This document shows, piece after piece, positions 11,154 through 22,988 of a stretch of 64,000 nt of DNA (position 1 is the stretch's first letter; each line of letters opens with the position of its first letter). The position numbers and the translations under genes were made by a program. This DNA comes from Pseudorasbora parva (Eukaryota; Chordata; Actinopteri; Cypriniformes; Gobionidae). The notes beneath the pieces were generated by a model. That model did no database searches. It saw only the letters and a list, made by a program, of their open reading frames with translations, and was not told the origin of the DNA. The stretch lies in assembly GCF_024679245.1 (NCBI RefSeq), contig NC_090180.1, positions 16,988,507 to 17,052,506 on the forward strand, read 5' to 3'.

Positions 11154-12172
11154 AGGGGGGGTGAAATGCTGTTTCATGCATACTGAGCTTTTTACACTGT
11201 TAAAGACTTGGATTCCCATCCTAAACATAGATAAAGTTTCAAAAACTAATGTTGGACGTTTGATGGAGTATTTCTGTGTCAAAAATACTCCTTCCGGTTT
11301 CTCACAAGTTTCGGAGAGTTTTTTTCGAGTATGGGTCGACTTGACGTTAATAGAGCGGAAGGTCCTTGTATGGGCTGTACGGGCTCTTCTCCCGGTAGGG
11401 TGCGCGCACGCGTGACTAGAGCGAGAGAGGAAATGCACGCCCATACACTCCCGCCGCGCTCCACTTTATTCATATCTGTGACATCAAGCGACTTCAACGC
11501 TTCAGCACAGCAAGTCACTGCTGTCAGGACTTCACCAAATCATACCAAAGAAGTGTGTTTTTGACGGAGCAGTCCCAGCGATAAAGGTTCGGTCCTGCTT
11601 TGGAAGCAGCCAGTGAGTAAAACTGCTTCAAATGTCTGTGTTGTTGTCGCGTGAGTAAACAGTAAACAACACGATCACGTGCTTCATCATTCAAATGCGC
11701 TAAGGGACTCCATTGTTTGTATAACGTTACACTAGTCTGACGTGCAAAACCGTTTTGCTTGCTACTGCTAAGGTTTAGTCACATACAATAGTCCATAAAC
11801 CGAATCATGTCCTCATAAACTGCGAATAAACACACACAAATGTTGACAGGCACTAAATACAGTACATACCACAGAGACGGACGTCCTGCTGTTGCTGTTT
11901 CTCCTGTTCAATTTATTTTAGCCTGGATCATATCTATTAGCTGAGCTCGATAGCTATGGGGTTTTTCCACGCTTGAGGACGTCACCGCTTTGCGCTCGTC
12001 ATTCTTTAGCTCCGCCCACTCGATACGCCTCCAGGCGCTCGGCTTTTTCCGGAAAGACTCGGTACAGCCCATATTTCTAAAGACTTTTCGGAGATATGAA
12101 GGATGCAATACTACTCTATAGGTACTCAAGATTGACATGAGATTGACTGAAACTGAGTGTTTCACCCCCCCT
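11154..12172. mobile_element. TTAA element B, second copy of the AGGGGGGGTGAAA family (1019 bp)
   Basis: Exact TTAA on both sides (11150-11153, 12173-12176). The termini are the same as in the copy at 8676-9833, with G/C-run ends. It is about 140 bases shorter owing to several indels, and lies in the same orientation about 1.3 kb away. Non-coding. Confidence 0.8.
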
Positions 12173-12176
12173 TTAA

Positions 12177-13480
12177 TGAATTTTCAAAGTTTTAAAAAAA
12201 TAAAAAAATGTGTATTCACTGTTTTTTACACATACATTGAAAGTCAATGGGGTCCAAAACTGGACCCCAAAACTGGACCCCATTTACTTTGATTAAGTAA
12301 AAATAAATTAATTTATATCTTTTTAATTCATTTTATTAATATTAATATTTAATGTTTTATGTATTGTGAATATAGTCTCTATGCAAAATGGAATAACGAA
12401 TGCCATTTATTCGCATTCTGTTCTTTACATTTGGCATTGATATTCACTGGTGTCCCCCTTTTTTCTTTTTCAGAACAGACCTGCAACATAACCAGGTAAA
12501 ATTCTTGTTACAAAACAGTACATTTAAACTAGTTCAAATATTGATCGCTCTAACAAAAACTAGCACAACTATATGGCATGTCATTCACACCCGCATCTGG
12601 CTTTAATTTTCAATTCTTTTTCCAGTCGAAGCATGTCGTGTTTTCCATATGCATGAAGACAGAGAAAGGGAGAGAAAGAGCTCTGGGGACAGAGGGCGGT
12701 TCAAGCGGGATGAACTCGCTCCTCAGGGAACTGTTCGCTCTCGCTCTCTGTCTGTCACATTCGCAGTCACCATTCGTTTTACCGCATCATGCTTTTCACA
12801 GATTCAGTGGTGTCTTTTTGAAGAACGCCATGAGCTGAAGAAAAAGAATGAGCGTGTGAGGAGAGAGATTGAGTGCGAAGTGAAAGCTGGCCCGCGGGAG
12901 TCCTTTTTACACGCATGGCATTTAGTGGGATGAGGGATTGGAGATGGGTGTCTTTGAAGTTGAGGGGACACTGTGAACAAATAACACCCCCAGTGCTCGT
13001 GGCCATCGTACCTACTGTATCTGCGTTGGTTTGTATCTGTGCGTGTCCTTCCCTTAAATAACTGTAACTTCAGCGCACAGCCTTCTGATGTTTGTTTGAA
13101 TTACCTCACAGAAATATCACCATAAATCAGTCATTTCACGGAGGCATTGGCGTCTTAAATTGGTTTTATTGAATCTTAATTTGTTTGGCAGGAACAGAAG
13201 GACTCTAGACTCTAGTAGCTTATTCAAGCAGTGACACATGATCATACACAACAGCACGGTGACTTTGTGTGTCCTGTGCATCGCTATCACATAAAGTATA
13301 GCAGCTTTTCTTCAAAGTGAAATTGCTCCAGGTGTAACAACAACACAATACAGGATCATTCAGAAACAGACATATATTTTGTGTCTACTGTACATTGTGA
13401 CCTTTATTTTGCACACGTTTATAAGTATTTGTTGCTCAGAGAGTGCTCATGAAAGATGTCACCTAATGTTCAATACAGTC
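12177..13480. other. Intergenic, no gene recognised
   Basis: Around 12240-12290 a GGGGTCC / GGACCCC motif is repeated. Positions 12649-12933 form a 94-codon open frame rich in Arg and Glu with no recognisable family. A short AG-flanked segment at about 12475-12496 looks like a microexon but has no partner. I see no supported gene. Confidence 0.4.
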
Positions 13481-13554
13481 TAGTGCATGGGTTCTCAACT
13501 CTGGCCCTCAAGCTCCACGTTCTTGAAGATTTTAGCTCCACTCTTGATCCAGTG

Positions 13555-14973
13555 CATTGGTGTCCAATCCTGCTCCTGGATGGAAGGCCACTGTCCTACA
13601 GATTTCAGCTCCAAACCTAATTAAACACCCCTGTTATCAAGCTCTACCTAGGCATGCTAGGGGTTCGTTTCTCTTCGCTTTTAGACATACACCCGCAAAC
13701 TTCCCTAAGCACTTCCACTCGGGGGAATCCCTGCCCCCATTTTGAAGTGAGTTTCACTTTGTCAAGTGGGTGAGGACATTTTATTTGGATAGCCCCCACC
13801 CCCTCGATTTTGACAAAGGGAGGGAGTCTACTCTGATGCACACTTCAAGCAGCTCTATATCCCACAAAAACCTGCTTGTGATGTCACAGCAGGTCACGCT
13901 TAACTGTAAAGTATATTTATTGAGAAGTAATCACATACTAGTGTATAATATATGAATTGGGTTGAGATTACCTTATGTTCACAGTCTTTTATACTATTGA
14001 TCTCATTCCACCAGTTCATATACATATAGGATTTTACATATTTTAACAAATTGGGCCCTATTTTAACAATCTTAGTGCATGGTCTAAAGCGCATGGCGCA
14101 GGTGCACTTAGGGCATGTCCGAATCAACTTTAGAGAAGATGGTCGGAACACACGGCACATAGTCTAAAAGGGAGGTCCCTATTATCTTAATGTGTAATGG
14201 GTGTTTTTTGGGCGTAACGTGCAATAAACCAATCATCTCATCTCCCATTCCCAGCTGCACTTGCATCATGGCAGATTCACTATTTACATGGCGGAATTTG
14301 CGAACTGAGCACTTCTCTAGAGAGGAATCCTTTCATTTGTAATATTTAAAAATGTTTGTGTGCTGCTGCGCGTCCCTGTGTGTGTAATAAGCAGAGTGTA
14401 CGCATGTTGTGGACCTGCCCATAGGCGCATATTAACATGCTCTTTAAATAAAGATAAAAATACTGCACCATTGACTTTCGACCATGTTTTTTGTTGGTCA
14501 GTGGTGCAGTCTATTTTAGTCGCATCAAAATAGCAATACGCCTTAACACACCGCGTTTTCAGACCACTACGCTAATGAATGTGTAAATGGGCACAAAAGC
14601 ATTTGCTATTTAAACAACGTCGCACTGAATGTGAAAATGATAACTGTATTGGGCTGAAACTAGCAAAAAACACTTGCATCGCGCCTTGTGCCAGGTTTGA
14701 TAGGGGCCGTTAAATTAAACAGCTCTATAGTAAATTCCAAGGGCTTACGGCATTCCATTTAAACCTTATGCACAAGCTCCGCAAGTAGTGGGCACTCGTG
14801 CAGCATAAGCAATGACGCACATCCGAGTCCACATGTAGGGAAGTTAGCGAGTGAAGAGCATACTATTTTGGAATGAAACGCAGCCTAAAAACTTCCATAC
14901 AGATGTGTTGACACAAGTTGGAGCTAAACTCTGCAGGACAGTGGCCCTCCTGGACCAAGTTTGGACACCCCTG
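13555..14973. mobile_element. hAT-like TIR element hosting a nested MITE
   Basis: The left end CATTGGTGTCCAATCCTG and the right end GTTTGGACACCCCTG are degenerate inverted copies, extending inward through GGCCACTGTCCT and TTTCAGCTCCAA-type sequence over about 60 bases. Possible 8-bp flanks (13547-13554 and 14974-14981) match at 5 of 8 positions, with the differences being transitions. No transposase is present. A separate hAT-like terminus (GGGTTCTCAACTCTGGCCCT) lies just outside at 13490-13545. Confidence 0.5.
14053..14708. mobile_element. GGGCCCTATTTTA-ended MITE, nested
   Basis: It begins GGGCCCTATTTTAACAATC and ends GGTTTGATAGGGGCC, the inverted-type ends of a frequent fish MITE with many GCGCA motifs inside. 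It lies within the hAT-like element at 13555-14973 and must have inserted later. Non-coding. Confidence 0.6.
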
Positions 14974-14999
14974 GTTTAGTGAATAATGCATTCGTTAAT

Positions 15000-17891
15000 A
15001 GACTAATATAATTTTCTTCTGCTTCAGCGCACTCAAATATAATAGTGCAAAGTCAATTTATACAGCATAATATATATATTTATATTTATATAAATTACAT
15101 AACTTTCCAAACATCAAACTAAAAGACATGTTCGAAAGACATGTAGTATTTTCTCAAGCAAAAGCTCAATTTTAACATGACCGCTTTAGTAAAATCATCC
15201 TTAGTGAAGATAAACAAAGCTGAATTTATTTTACGAGACATTAAAAGATTTAATGAATGAAAAAAACACTAAAATTAGATGTTTAAAAACCTTGTTTTTG
15301 GTTAAACAATGGAACAGTCATTTTCTTAACCATTATGTTGTTGTGTTTCAGAGTAAAATATTGCCTAAAAGCGGTAAGACAAGATAAATTTACTTGAGAA
15401 GCCAATATGTGTAAGATCCTAAGTAATCATTTCTTGTTTTAAACAACCCTAAATAAATTGTTCATTATTTACAAGAAAAACTGGTGTGAGAAAAATCATC
15501 TTAATATCATACATTTGCTTCTTAAGCAACATTTCTAACTTAAGTGTCATGGATTTTCTCCAAAGATGTTATGTTGACATGTTAAAATTGACTTCTCACT
15601 AGTGAAAATACAATAGCAGAATACATTTCAATGGCCTCCAGTTAGGATGAAAGACGAAAAATAAAGTTTTAATATAGGGTTTCCATAAAGCTACAGAAAC
15701 CGTGACTACATGAAATGAATTATTAATATTCATGACATCGCCACACAAAACAGGCAATTAAATTATAATTTATAGAATTTATCGTTTTTACATTAAGCAG
15801 CATTGATTCAGCAAATTAAGATCAAAATTACACACCAAATCTTTCAGAGAATCTAAAACTTGAAAATGAAATAAAATCTAAATGATCTTTTGAAGTTAAA
15901 GTTGGACGATTGTTTTTAGGTACCTACAAATAAATAAAGGTGAAATAAGAATGAAATCTATCTATTAGAAACATTTGAACAAACTTTAGTGTCAGAGAAA
16001 ATTGCAACTGTAAACTAGAGACAAACATCAACTATTTATGACACTAACATAAACCGTTCCTTTTGAAAGCTATATTGTTTTCCATAAAGCTTCGATCTTT
16101 TCGGACAGGTTTTGTTGTTGTTGACCATGCTACTGCATACAGACAGACATGTCAGTAGACGTTCCTCTTTCACGTGTAGCCCGTTCATCTGCTTTGCTGG
16201 ACATGGTTGATTTCCAAATTTATCTATCAACCACAAATACTGTATATTTAAGACAGTATCACATTATAAAACGAACATACAGCCATAAAGGCAGATAACA
16301 AGTAACATTGACTGGTTCAGGATGTAAGATCTAAGTGAAGAGGGCACCCATTTCTCAAAAGTTCATTAGCACCCCATACAGTGCCACTGTCTGTAGAGGA
16401 GATCATAGTTAATGATGCAGCACATGACCTCCGATACTACATCAATGCGAGCAAGCGTTCAACAACCATCGCCTTCTTGGTACGTAGTCCCTTTGTTGTT
16501 CCAAAGTTTCATTTTGGTTCCATGTGAACCCAAAGGCGACCGATGCAAAAGCACCAAAGCACATGGCACACACTGTATACAGTTGCTTTTGTCCATAGTT
16601 TTTGCACTTAAACTTTTTAATTTCCTGCGTGGCAATCCTTTAAACATGCAGCAGGATTGTGTTTAAGCGTGTTGTTTTGAGAACAGGAAGATTGCACATA
16701 TAACTGTAAACACCAAATCCAAGGAACACAGAATGGATTTCCACCACAGATTTCCTTTGTTTACATTGGACCCAACTGATCCCTGAACTTGATGCTTTGG
16801 AAATTAAATAATAATAATAGTAGTAATGAAAAGCCTGGACCACTGGGAGAATTTCATGAAAGCATGTCCCAGCCATATTTCACCCCAAATAGTACATTTG
16901 TGTGCAATGAAAGTTTTGAGATCCACCCAACTGCTTCTTGTGGTGTATGAATGAACACTGAAGGACAACAGTGTAATTAGAGTGTTAAAGAAGAATAAAG
17001 CATCAACACACATACTGTACAGCTAGAAGTCTTTTGACCAGCTCACATGCATCTGTTGAACACGTCGATAATGCGTCTAACCTAGGCTCTCTCAAAGTCT
17101 GAAAACAACTTTCTGAAACCCTCAATAAAGCTCTTTAAGTTGCTATTGCTACAGAGAGAAAATGGCATCCCATTATCAATTTTTCAGGTGCTCCATGAGC
17201 ATGAGTTTTCATCAAAATCCAGTGGCCAGAGGCACATCGCCATTTCTCATGCCATTTCTCTCATTTCCTCCTCACAGTTCTTCTGGTTTTTTCTTACACT
17301 ATGTTACAAGAGTGGCGGCAATATCACAAGAAACGTTAGCCTGAAATTGGTAAGACAAGCTACAATTAATCCTACAAAAACAACTAAGACCAACGATGGT
17401 AGTTTAGTGCAGGCTGTCTCTTAAGATCAACCTGACTGGTAAAGGACATTTGTAGAGTGCTGGTGTCATCAAAAGATACTTTCAATCACCACAGATCTTC
17501 AAAACATCCAGATGTTTCTTGTCCTTTGCATTTTCCCATCATTTCTATGTATAAGAACACTAATAATCAATATGTGCTACACTAAAAACTCACTTTGAGA
17601 TTTGAACTGATTCTGCCGATGATACTGCCATCAATGTCTCTTTCACCTCATTATTCATCTTCTCTGCCATCCTCTCATGATGTGTCGGCAGCGCATTCAT
17701 TTCCTGTCTTTTCTGTCTTTGTGTTTGAAGGCAGAGAAGAAAGACTTGTAGAGAGTGGGAGAAAAGCTTTGAAGAGGAGCAGTCCTGGGACATGGATGTC
17801 TTCTGGGGAAAGCAGCGGAGGGGGTTTAGACTGAGCGGAGAGTGTTGACTGGAGGGAGGAATGGCAAGCGAGTGAAGGAGGGGAAGGTTCT
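15000..17891 (-). other. bcl2: Probable bcl2 3' untranslated region
   Basis: This is a largely repeat-free interval directly after the stop codon of the bcl2 terminal exon, and it ends where transposon remains begin near 14973. Its length (up to about 2.9 kb) would fit the long 3'UTR known for vertebrate BCL2. A minus-strand AATAAA at 15225-15230 is a possible end. Open frames on either strand inside it are short and unconvincing. The extent is inferred and no transcript evidence is available. Confidence 0.45.
15225..15230 (-). terminator. Candidate polyadenylation signal for bcl2
   Basis: The plus strand reads TTTATT, giving AATAAA on the minus strand, about 2.66 kb after the bcl2 stop and just before the block of mobile elements. 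Other AATAAA copies exist further along (for example in the repeats near 13.9 kb), so this choice is tentative. Confidence 0.25.
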
Positions 17892-18029
17892 TCATTTCTG
17901 AGCAAGGTAGGCTCCTATGGTCAAGCCGACAGCCCCGAGAGCGGCTAGACCGAAGACCGTTACTATTGATGACCACGAGCTGCGAAAAACTGAGTCCCTC
18001 TGCCTGCTGTAGAGCTCCACAAATGCCTC
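17892..18029 (-). CDS. bcl2: Bcl-2 apoptosis regulator, terminal coding exon (partial gene)
   Basis: The minus strand encodes 45 residues and a TGA stop, starting EAFVELYSRQRDSVFRSSW and followed by a hydrophobic segment (about residues 21-44, IVTVFGLAALGAVGLTIGAY) with a final QK. AFVELY at the start and a C-terminal membrane anchor with a basic last residue match the last exon of vertebrate BCL2, which encodes about 44 residues. The anchor puts this anti-apoptotic protein in the outer mitochondrial, ER and nuclear membranes, where it binds BAX/BAK and BH3 proteins. The exon start is set by an AG acceptor at 18031-18030. BH4, BH3, BH1 and BH2 (apart from this tail) are coded upstream, beyond position 64000. 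BCL-XL and other paralogues differ in this segment, so bcl2 is the best call; a particular fish duplicate cannot be assigned. Confidence 0.9.
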   Translation of the reverse strand, partial: EAFVELYSRQRDSVFRSSWSSIVTVFGLAALGAVGLTIGAYLAQK

Positions 18030-18030
18030 C

Positions 18031-18080
<50 letters not shown>

Positions 18081-18088
18081 GAGAGAGA
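18030..18088 (-). repeat. Splice acceptor of the bcl2 last exon within a (TC)n microsatellite
   Basis: The plus strand carries (GA)n from 18035 to 18088 with one interruption. Read on the minus strand it is a 54-base (TC)n pyrimidine tract followed by ATCAG and the exon. The microsatellite thus forms the polypyrimidine tract of the 3' splice site. The 174-codon minus frame that reads through it at 17590-18114, with a Ser-Leu repeat, is an artefact in the wrong frame. Confidence 0.85.
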
Positions 18089-19840
18089 ACTTCCATTAAA
18101 ACATAGCATTTCATTGAACATGTTGCTAATGCATCACTATTACCATTTATTTGATTTCAGAAAATGTAATGGTCTACTCTAGACATTTAAAATTATATTT
18201 GATAACAATTTACCATTATTCTTAAATTGCTCCTCATAAATAAATCAACAGTAATGCTAGTTTCTACAAAAAAGTCTGATACACATCCTAAACAAAATAG
18301 TAGGGCTGCAAAAGCCTGCAACTTATGATTTTTTTAATAATTGATTAGTTGGCCGATTATTTATATAGTGGCCAGCAGTAGCATAAACTGCTGACATCTA
18401 CATTTTTTTCTTCAAGACTAGTCCTAACTTTTTAAAGGTAGTCACAAAATAAGGTAGATCTGTCTAATTTGAATCAGAGAACAAAGACTGATTACCTCTT
18501 GTAATTGCAACTGGCTGCAGTACTTGCATAAATAAAAAATGTAATACTTTAAATATTAAACTAAAGACGTCAACATTTAGTTCTACAGTATATCTAATGC
18601 AACATTTCCATCAAAGTATCACAATTGCAAGATTGCAAATAATAATGAATAAAAACTTTTGCATATTATCATAAAGTGAAGTCAGATCTGTATGAAGTGC
18701 CAGCATTCCATTCAAATGTTTTTGAATATTTGCAATATTCTATGGAGTTAAAGTCATAGGGAAGCCTGTTTAAAGTGTTGCACCTACCGTCCCCTAGTGG
18801 TAAGAATGTGGTCTATGCAGTCTATAGGGATCGAGAGATAAACAGCCTCAGTTCAAGAGCTCTAGGTGAATGAGAGTCTACATTTCACAACCCATACTGC
18901 CAAATACCAACAAAATATTCCATATATAATCTCATACTGTCACTTAAACTCATAAATCAGACCAGCATTTAGGATACTAGTTCAACTAGTATCCCACATG
19001 TTAGTATGTAGTCTTAGAATGTGTCTTTAAACACAGAAGAGAGAGGATGTCCGCTAATGTGACGACTGCGGGCAAACAGGCGGACAGAGGAAGTGGCATC
19101 CCGAACTTTGTGTTACAGGATGTCCATTCAGCTGAACTGGGGGAGTATTCCTCCTGTAGTTCCTCTCCAGAGGACAATCCTCAGTGTGTTGGAGACGATC
19201 GCGGCATAGATAACTCAAACCTAGTGTAATATTCTAAAAGCAGTAGACAAAGTATCATTATAAAGGGCTTTATAGACATTTATCCGGTTTTGGCACAAAG
19301 GAATTATTTTAAAAATGTGCATAAGTGATCCATACAGGTGTACCATATAGCTTTTACTTCCTTGGAACCACAAAAAAAAAATTGCATATAAGGCACCAAA
19401 AACACAAAAGAACATGATTTTCTTAAGTCAAAGCCATATGATACAACTGAAATACAATAAAACTGAAATCTCATTTATGTGCATTTAAATATGCAAAATG
19501 CATCACACCAATGGAATCAAAGTTTTTGTTCTAGTATGTTTCAACATTTAAAATTGTGTTTAGTCACGAATGTACTATGTAATTTAGGAGATTGTTTGGA
19601 AATAATTTCGAACTGTGTTGTACAGTTTTACACGAAACCATTTATCAACAAAAAACTGAAAACATTTAATGTGTTTTGGCTGCTCATTGGTGTTTTGGAG
19701 GCCTGAAAGCAAAACTGGGTTTCAAACTGCACATTTTTAAATACGATACTGTTATTGTCTCAGTGTAAACTACAAAAATGTGAATTTGCGAAACTGGTGA
19801 TGTCATGCCCATGCATATTACTTGTTCAGTCTATAGGCAT
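18089..19840. other. Intronic, mostly unique; hAT-like end at 18301
   Basis: TAGGGCTGCAAAAG at 18301 resembles a hAT terminus, but no partner was found. A 60-codon plus-strand frame at 19047-19229 is GC-richer than its surroundings and unidentified. Otherwise nothing was recognised. Confidence 0.35.
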
Positions 19841-19844
19841 GTAG

Positions 19845-19930
19845 TCTCGCATAGCCAGACCTTCAGACTGACGGCAGAAGGTCTGGACTTCATTGAAGCT
19901 TTCATTGGCCAAGGACCGCCAGATAGGACG
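19845..19930. repeat. Fragment of a CATAGCCAGACC repeat
   Basis: The phrase GACTGACGGCAGAAGGTCTGG, with a flanking CATAGCCAGACC, matches in variant form the segment at 5337-5385. Both are fragments of one dispersed repeat. Borders are unclear. Confidence 0.45.
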
Positions 19931-20076
19931 TTTGACTGACATTTACCACAACCGCATCATGTTTAGGGCTGTGAAAATGTAAAATCAATGTACCTGCAAT
20001 AACAGACCGGCATGCATCTATAAATGATTCATTTAAGAACGCTGTGAAAGTTTCCTGCAATGGAGCAGAGAAATTC

Positions 20077-20580
20077 TAGCCTGACAAGCTAGACCCACAT
20101 CAAGATGTTTGGTCTGGAAACTCACCATTGACAGGGCTCAATCCAAGGGGCGGGATAAACGGTTGTCTTTCAAACTCCCTCTGCACACAGTTAGATAACG
20201 CTGCAACCAACCAGAGCACGAAGGTGAAGCGGAGCTAACGTTAGTTGATGAAACTTTTGCAAAACTCCGAACACATCTTCCCTTCTTAAGAATGACTTCA
20301 GAGCCATTCTTTTTTTCTCTCCAACTCCAAGTCTTCCAGAGTCGCGGTCAAAGTTGATTCGAAAGACCAACTGCACCATTCTCCAGCTTCTGTGTTTACT
20401 ATTAGCACGCAAGCGTAATTCGCCCATTATGTTATGCCCTTCCCACAGACTCTATACATGATGTGATTGGTCTAAACAGAGTTTGGTTTTTACAGCTCAG
20501 ACGTGTATTGAGAGTTGCTAGACGATACTCGCGGCAGATTAGATTTGCTGCCGCTAGGGTGCGTCTTGATTTCTAGACTA
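20077..20580 (+). mobile_element. TAGCC-ended element X, copy 1, 9-bp duplication
   Basis: It starts TAGCCTGACAAGCTAGACCC and ends TTGATTTCTAGACTA. The 9-base flank GAGAAATTC is exact on both sides (20068-20076 and 20581-20589). It is homologous along its length to 29871-30394 (inverted) and 52676-54527. A 9-bp target duplication is typical of Mutator-like elements; no transposase is present, so it is a non-autonomous member at best. Confidence 0.8.
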
Positions 20581-20589
20581 GAGAAATTC

Positions 20590-21304
20590 ATATTTCCATA
20601 CAAAATCCGGTGTTTAACTGATCAAGCGCTCATTGTCTTCCACGAGGGAGTTTGGCGTCACAGCATTTGTTTCCAGGCGAACTGTTAAAGAATGTAACCC
20701 ACGCGTCTCGCGGACATCCCGTAGAATTCAACCAATTAGAGGACGACTTCGAAACTTCTGAAGTGTTTCCAGAAAAGTGTGCCATATGCATCACATATTC
20801 AGCCAACAGTCCATGGGTGTGACATCTGAGGCTGAGACTAATAGGTGCATAGTGTTCTTTACAAAGGGACATCGCCAATACTGGCCTGGCAGCAAAATAC
20901 GACGGTTAGTTGTTCTCGTGGATCCGAGTGAACGGGGGACCGTTTTGACAACATTGTCATTTTTTGGAGCTGAAGAGTCCTTGTTGTCATTAAATCATAT
21001 GAAAATCAGAGCTAGATTATTCTGTTAAGCTTCCCCTTTTGTATTCCATTGAAGAAAGAAAGTTGTACATGTTGGAGGTTCATTTGGGGGTGAACTGTCC
21101 CTTTAGATGGATATACAGGAAGCACTTCCTTTTATTCTGAAGCTTCACAGGGTGAAGTCCAAAACACCAGAAAACTATTTCCCCTCACACTCCCTTCCAT
21201 GTGGCTTGTGAGAGACACAGCAAAGCTGAGAATAAAACTCTGACTTCCTTGCATTTAAGCTGCTCAAGCAAGCCTCTCTGGTGGATAACATTTGTGTATC
21301 TCTA
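20590..21304. other. Intronic, nothing certain
   Basis: Near 21040-21105 a TTCATTTGGGGGTGAACTGTCCCTTTAG phrase resembles the end of a TTAA-type MITE. No gene was recognised. Confidence 0.35.
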
Positions 21305-21377
21305 TTAAAAGATTAGTTCACTTCAAAATTAAAATATCCGGATATTGTGCTCACTCCCTTCTCATACAAGATGTTAA

Positions 21378-21907
21378 AGGTGCCATGTGTAAAAATTGAG
21401 GTAAAAATATCCAAATAAATGAACTACACGCATCAAAAGAATGAGAAGAAATAAGGGCAATGATGTCATAAAAAAAATGTCAAGTTATAGTGCTGCAGAG
21501 ATATCAACCTTAATTAGCAGTAGCATTACTAGCCCCGGGCCGTCAGGTATCGTAATACCAGTCTCGGCCATGGGAGGCGATATGCGGGCAACATAACCAC
21601 CAGCCAACCTGCAATACACGAATAACTCGCATGGCTTATGGGTGTACTTGAACCTGATGTCAATTGTGTGGAAAGTACAGCCCACTACTTCATTTCAGTT
21701 CAGGGAAGAGAGCAGATGGATGGCCGAAGTCCTTGGCCCCTTAAATGTATCTGATATGATAAAAATAGCTGTTTTTACCTAACCGGAAAAAGCGGAAGTG
21801 CGGGCGCCCGGCGACTGTGTCCTGTCCCGTCATAATAAAAGTCCCGGTACTCGCGAGCTGTTTAGAATAGGCGCCCTCCAGTGGATGAAAAGTTGCATAG
21901 AGCACCT
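21378..21907. mobile_element. TTAA-flanked MITE (530 bp) with AGGTGC ends
   Basis: TTAA flanks it exactly (21374-21377, 21908-21911). The ends AGGTGCCATGTG and GCATAGAGCACCT are inverted. It cuts the outer MITE between AAGATG and TGTCTTTCTTTC, which read continuously once the insert and one TTAA are removed. Non-coding. Confidence 0.75.
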
Positions 21908-22094
21908 TTAATGTCTTTCTTTCTTCAGTTCAAAAGAAATATAAAAAAATTGAAGAAAACATTCCAGGATTTTTCTCCCCATTATAGCCTTCCATGGTAA
22001 CCAAATTACTGAAAAATGTCCAAATCAATGCAGTTTCAAAGCCCTTTAAAGGAAAGTTGAATACCAGAAGAGGAATGGGGTGTTATCTTGCGAA

Positions 22095-22430
22095 ATGTTA
22101 TTTTCAAAACAAGTTTTTTAATTAATATACTTTTTAACCTAAAATGCTCCTCTTGCGCTGCTTTGTGTCATACCAGTGGTTGTGCAGTTACTTTGTAAAG
22201 GTCACGCTATATCATAAGCAGAAGTACTAATATAAATACCTTTTAGCAAAAAAAAAGGTAAAAAAAACAATGTGTTTTTATTAAAGGCCACTTGTATTAG
22301 TCCTTGCATTTGGTGGTACTTCTGCCTTTGTCTGGTGTGACCTTTCTGACATGATTGTGCAGTCCTTGGCATGTAGCAGACCAGTGCAAGATGAGCAATT
22401 TAGGTTAAAAAGTATATTAATATTTTTTTT
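22095..22430. repeat. Foldback element, ACTTTTTAACCTAAA arms
   Basis: The left arm contains TATACTTTTTAACCTAAAATG and the right arm TTTAGGTTAAAAAGTATATT. Inner segments (CTCTTGCGCTG / CAGTGCAAGATGAG, and GTGTCATACC / GGTGTGACC) also pair imperfectly. This is a palindromic MITE of about 335 bases without coding sequence. Confidence 0.6.
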
Positions 22431-22562
22431 AAATAACCTAAATAACTTAAAAAAGATCGTTTCACTACACTGTTAAACTTTCCCGCAATTTTACAGTTAC
22501 TTACCATAAAAAGCCCAGTAAAATACAATTTATATTATTTACAGTTTGCTACTGTACAGTAT

Positions 22563-22944
22563 TGTGGCAAGGGGGGCGTGGTTCAGCGAGGTCTGCAGCG
22601 GGAGAGAGAGCCGCGGGACAAGCGGTACGTGAGTGGGTTGGAAGCAGATTAATAACACCTGTCTCTTGTTCTAGTAATGAGCGCGGAGAGGGGATAAAAC
22701 ATCAGTGGAACCGGAGATCGAGGAGAGAGAGAGCCCGGACGGTTGATGCCAAACCCCCCTCACAGAGACTGAGTAACCGGAAGCCGGAAGTGCCGACCCG
22801 GAAGTGATCGAGAGATCGTTGTTTATGAGATTCCACACCGCAGTGTGTGTTGCTAACGTTTTGAGTTATAATAAAGAGAAAAGCATCAACCGTCCAGCCG
22901 ACCCCTTGTCCTCTTCCTTCCTTATCATATCGAACTTTGCTACA
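22563..22944 (+). repeat. 5' LTR (382 bp)
   Basis: It begins TGTGGCAAGG and ends GCTACA, so it has TG...CA ends. GATAAAA near 22694 is a possible TATA-like promoter element and AATAAA at 22870-22875 a polyadenylation signal, which would define the R region. It is the same as 27134-27515 by eye along its whole length. The short frame at 22562-22807 is not a gene. Confidence 0.93.
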
Positions 22945-22945
22945 G

Positions 22946-22963
22946 TGGTGCCGAAAACCCGGG
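22946..22963 (+). other. Primer binding site of the LTR element
   Basis: TGGTGCCGAAAACCCGGG stands one base after the 5' LTR. Starting with TGG, it is complementary to a tRNA 3' CCA end, as expected for minus-strand priming. The tRNA species was not determined. Confidence 0.75.
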
Positions 22964-22988
22964 AAGGAAGTAGGACCGCGCCGCCGCC

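Noticed and set aside
12472..12933. Possible microexon and exon of a plus-strand gene convergent with bcl2
   Set aside because: AG/GT flanks are short and common; the downstream Arg/Glu-rich frame matches no family and has no partner exons.
17590..18114. 174-codon minus-strand frame with a Ser-Leu repeat across the bcl2 exon
   Set aside because: It reads through the (TC)n tract and splice acceptor in a different frame from the true Bcl-2 tail; no family resemblance.
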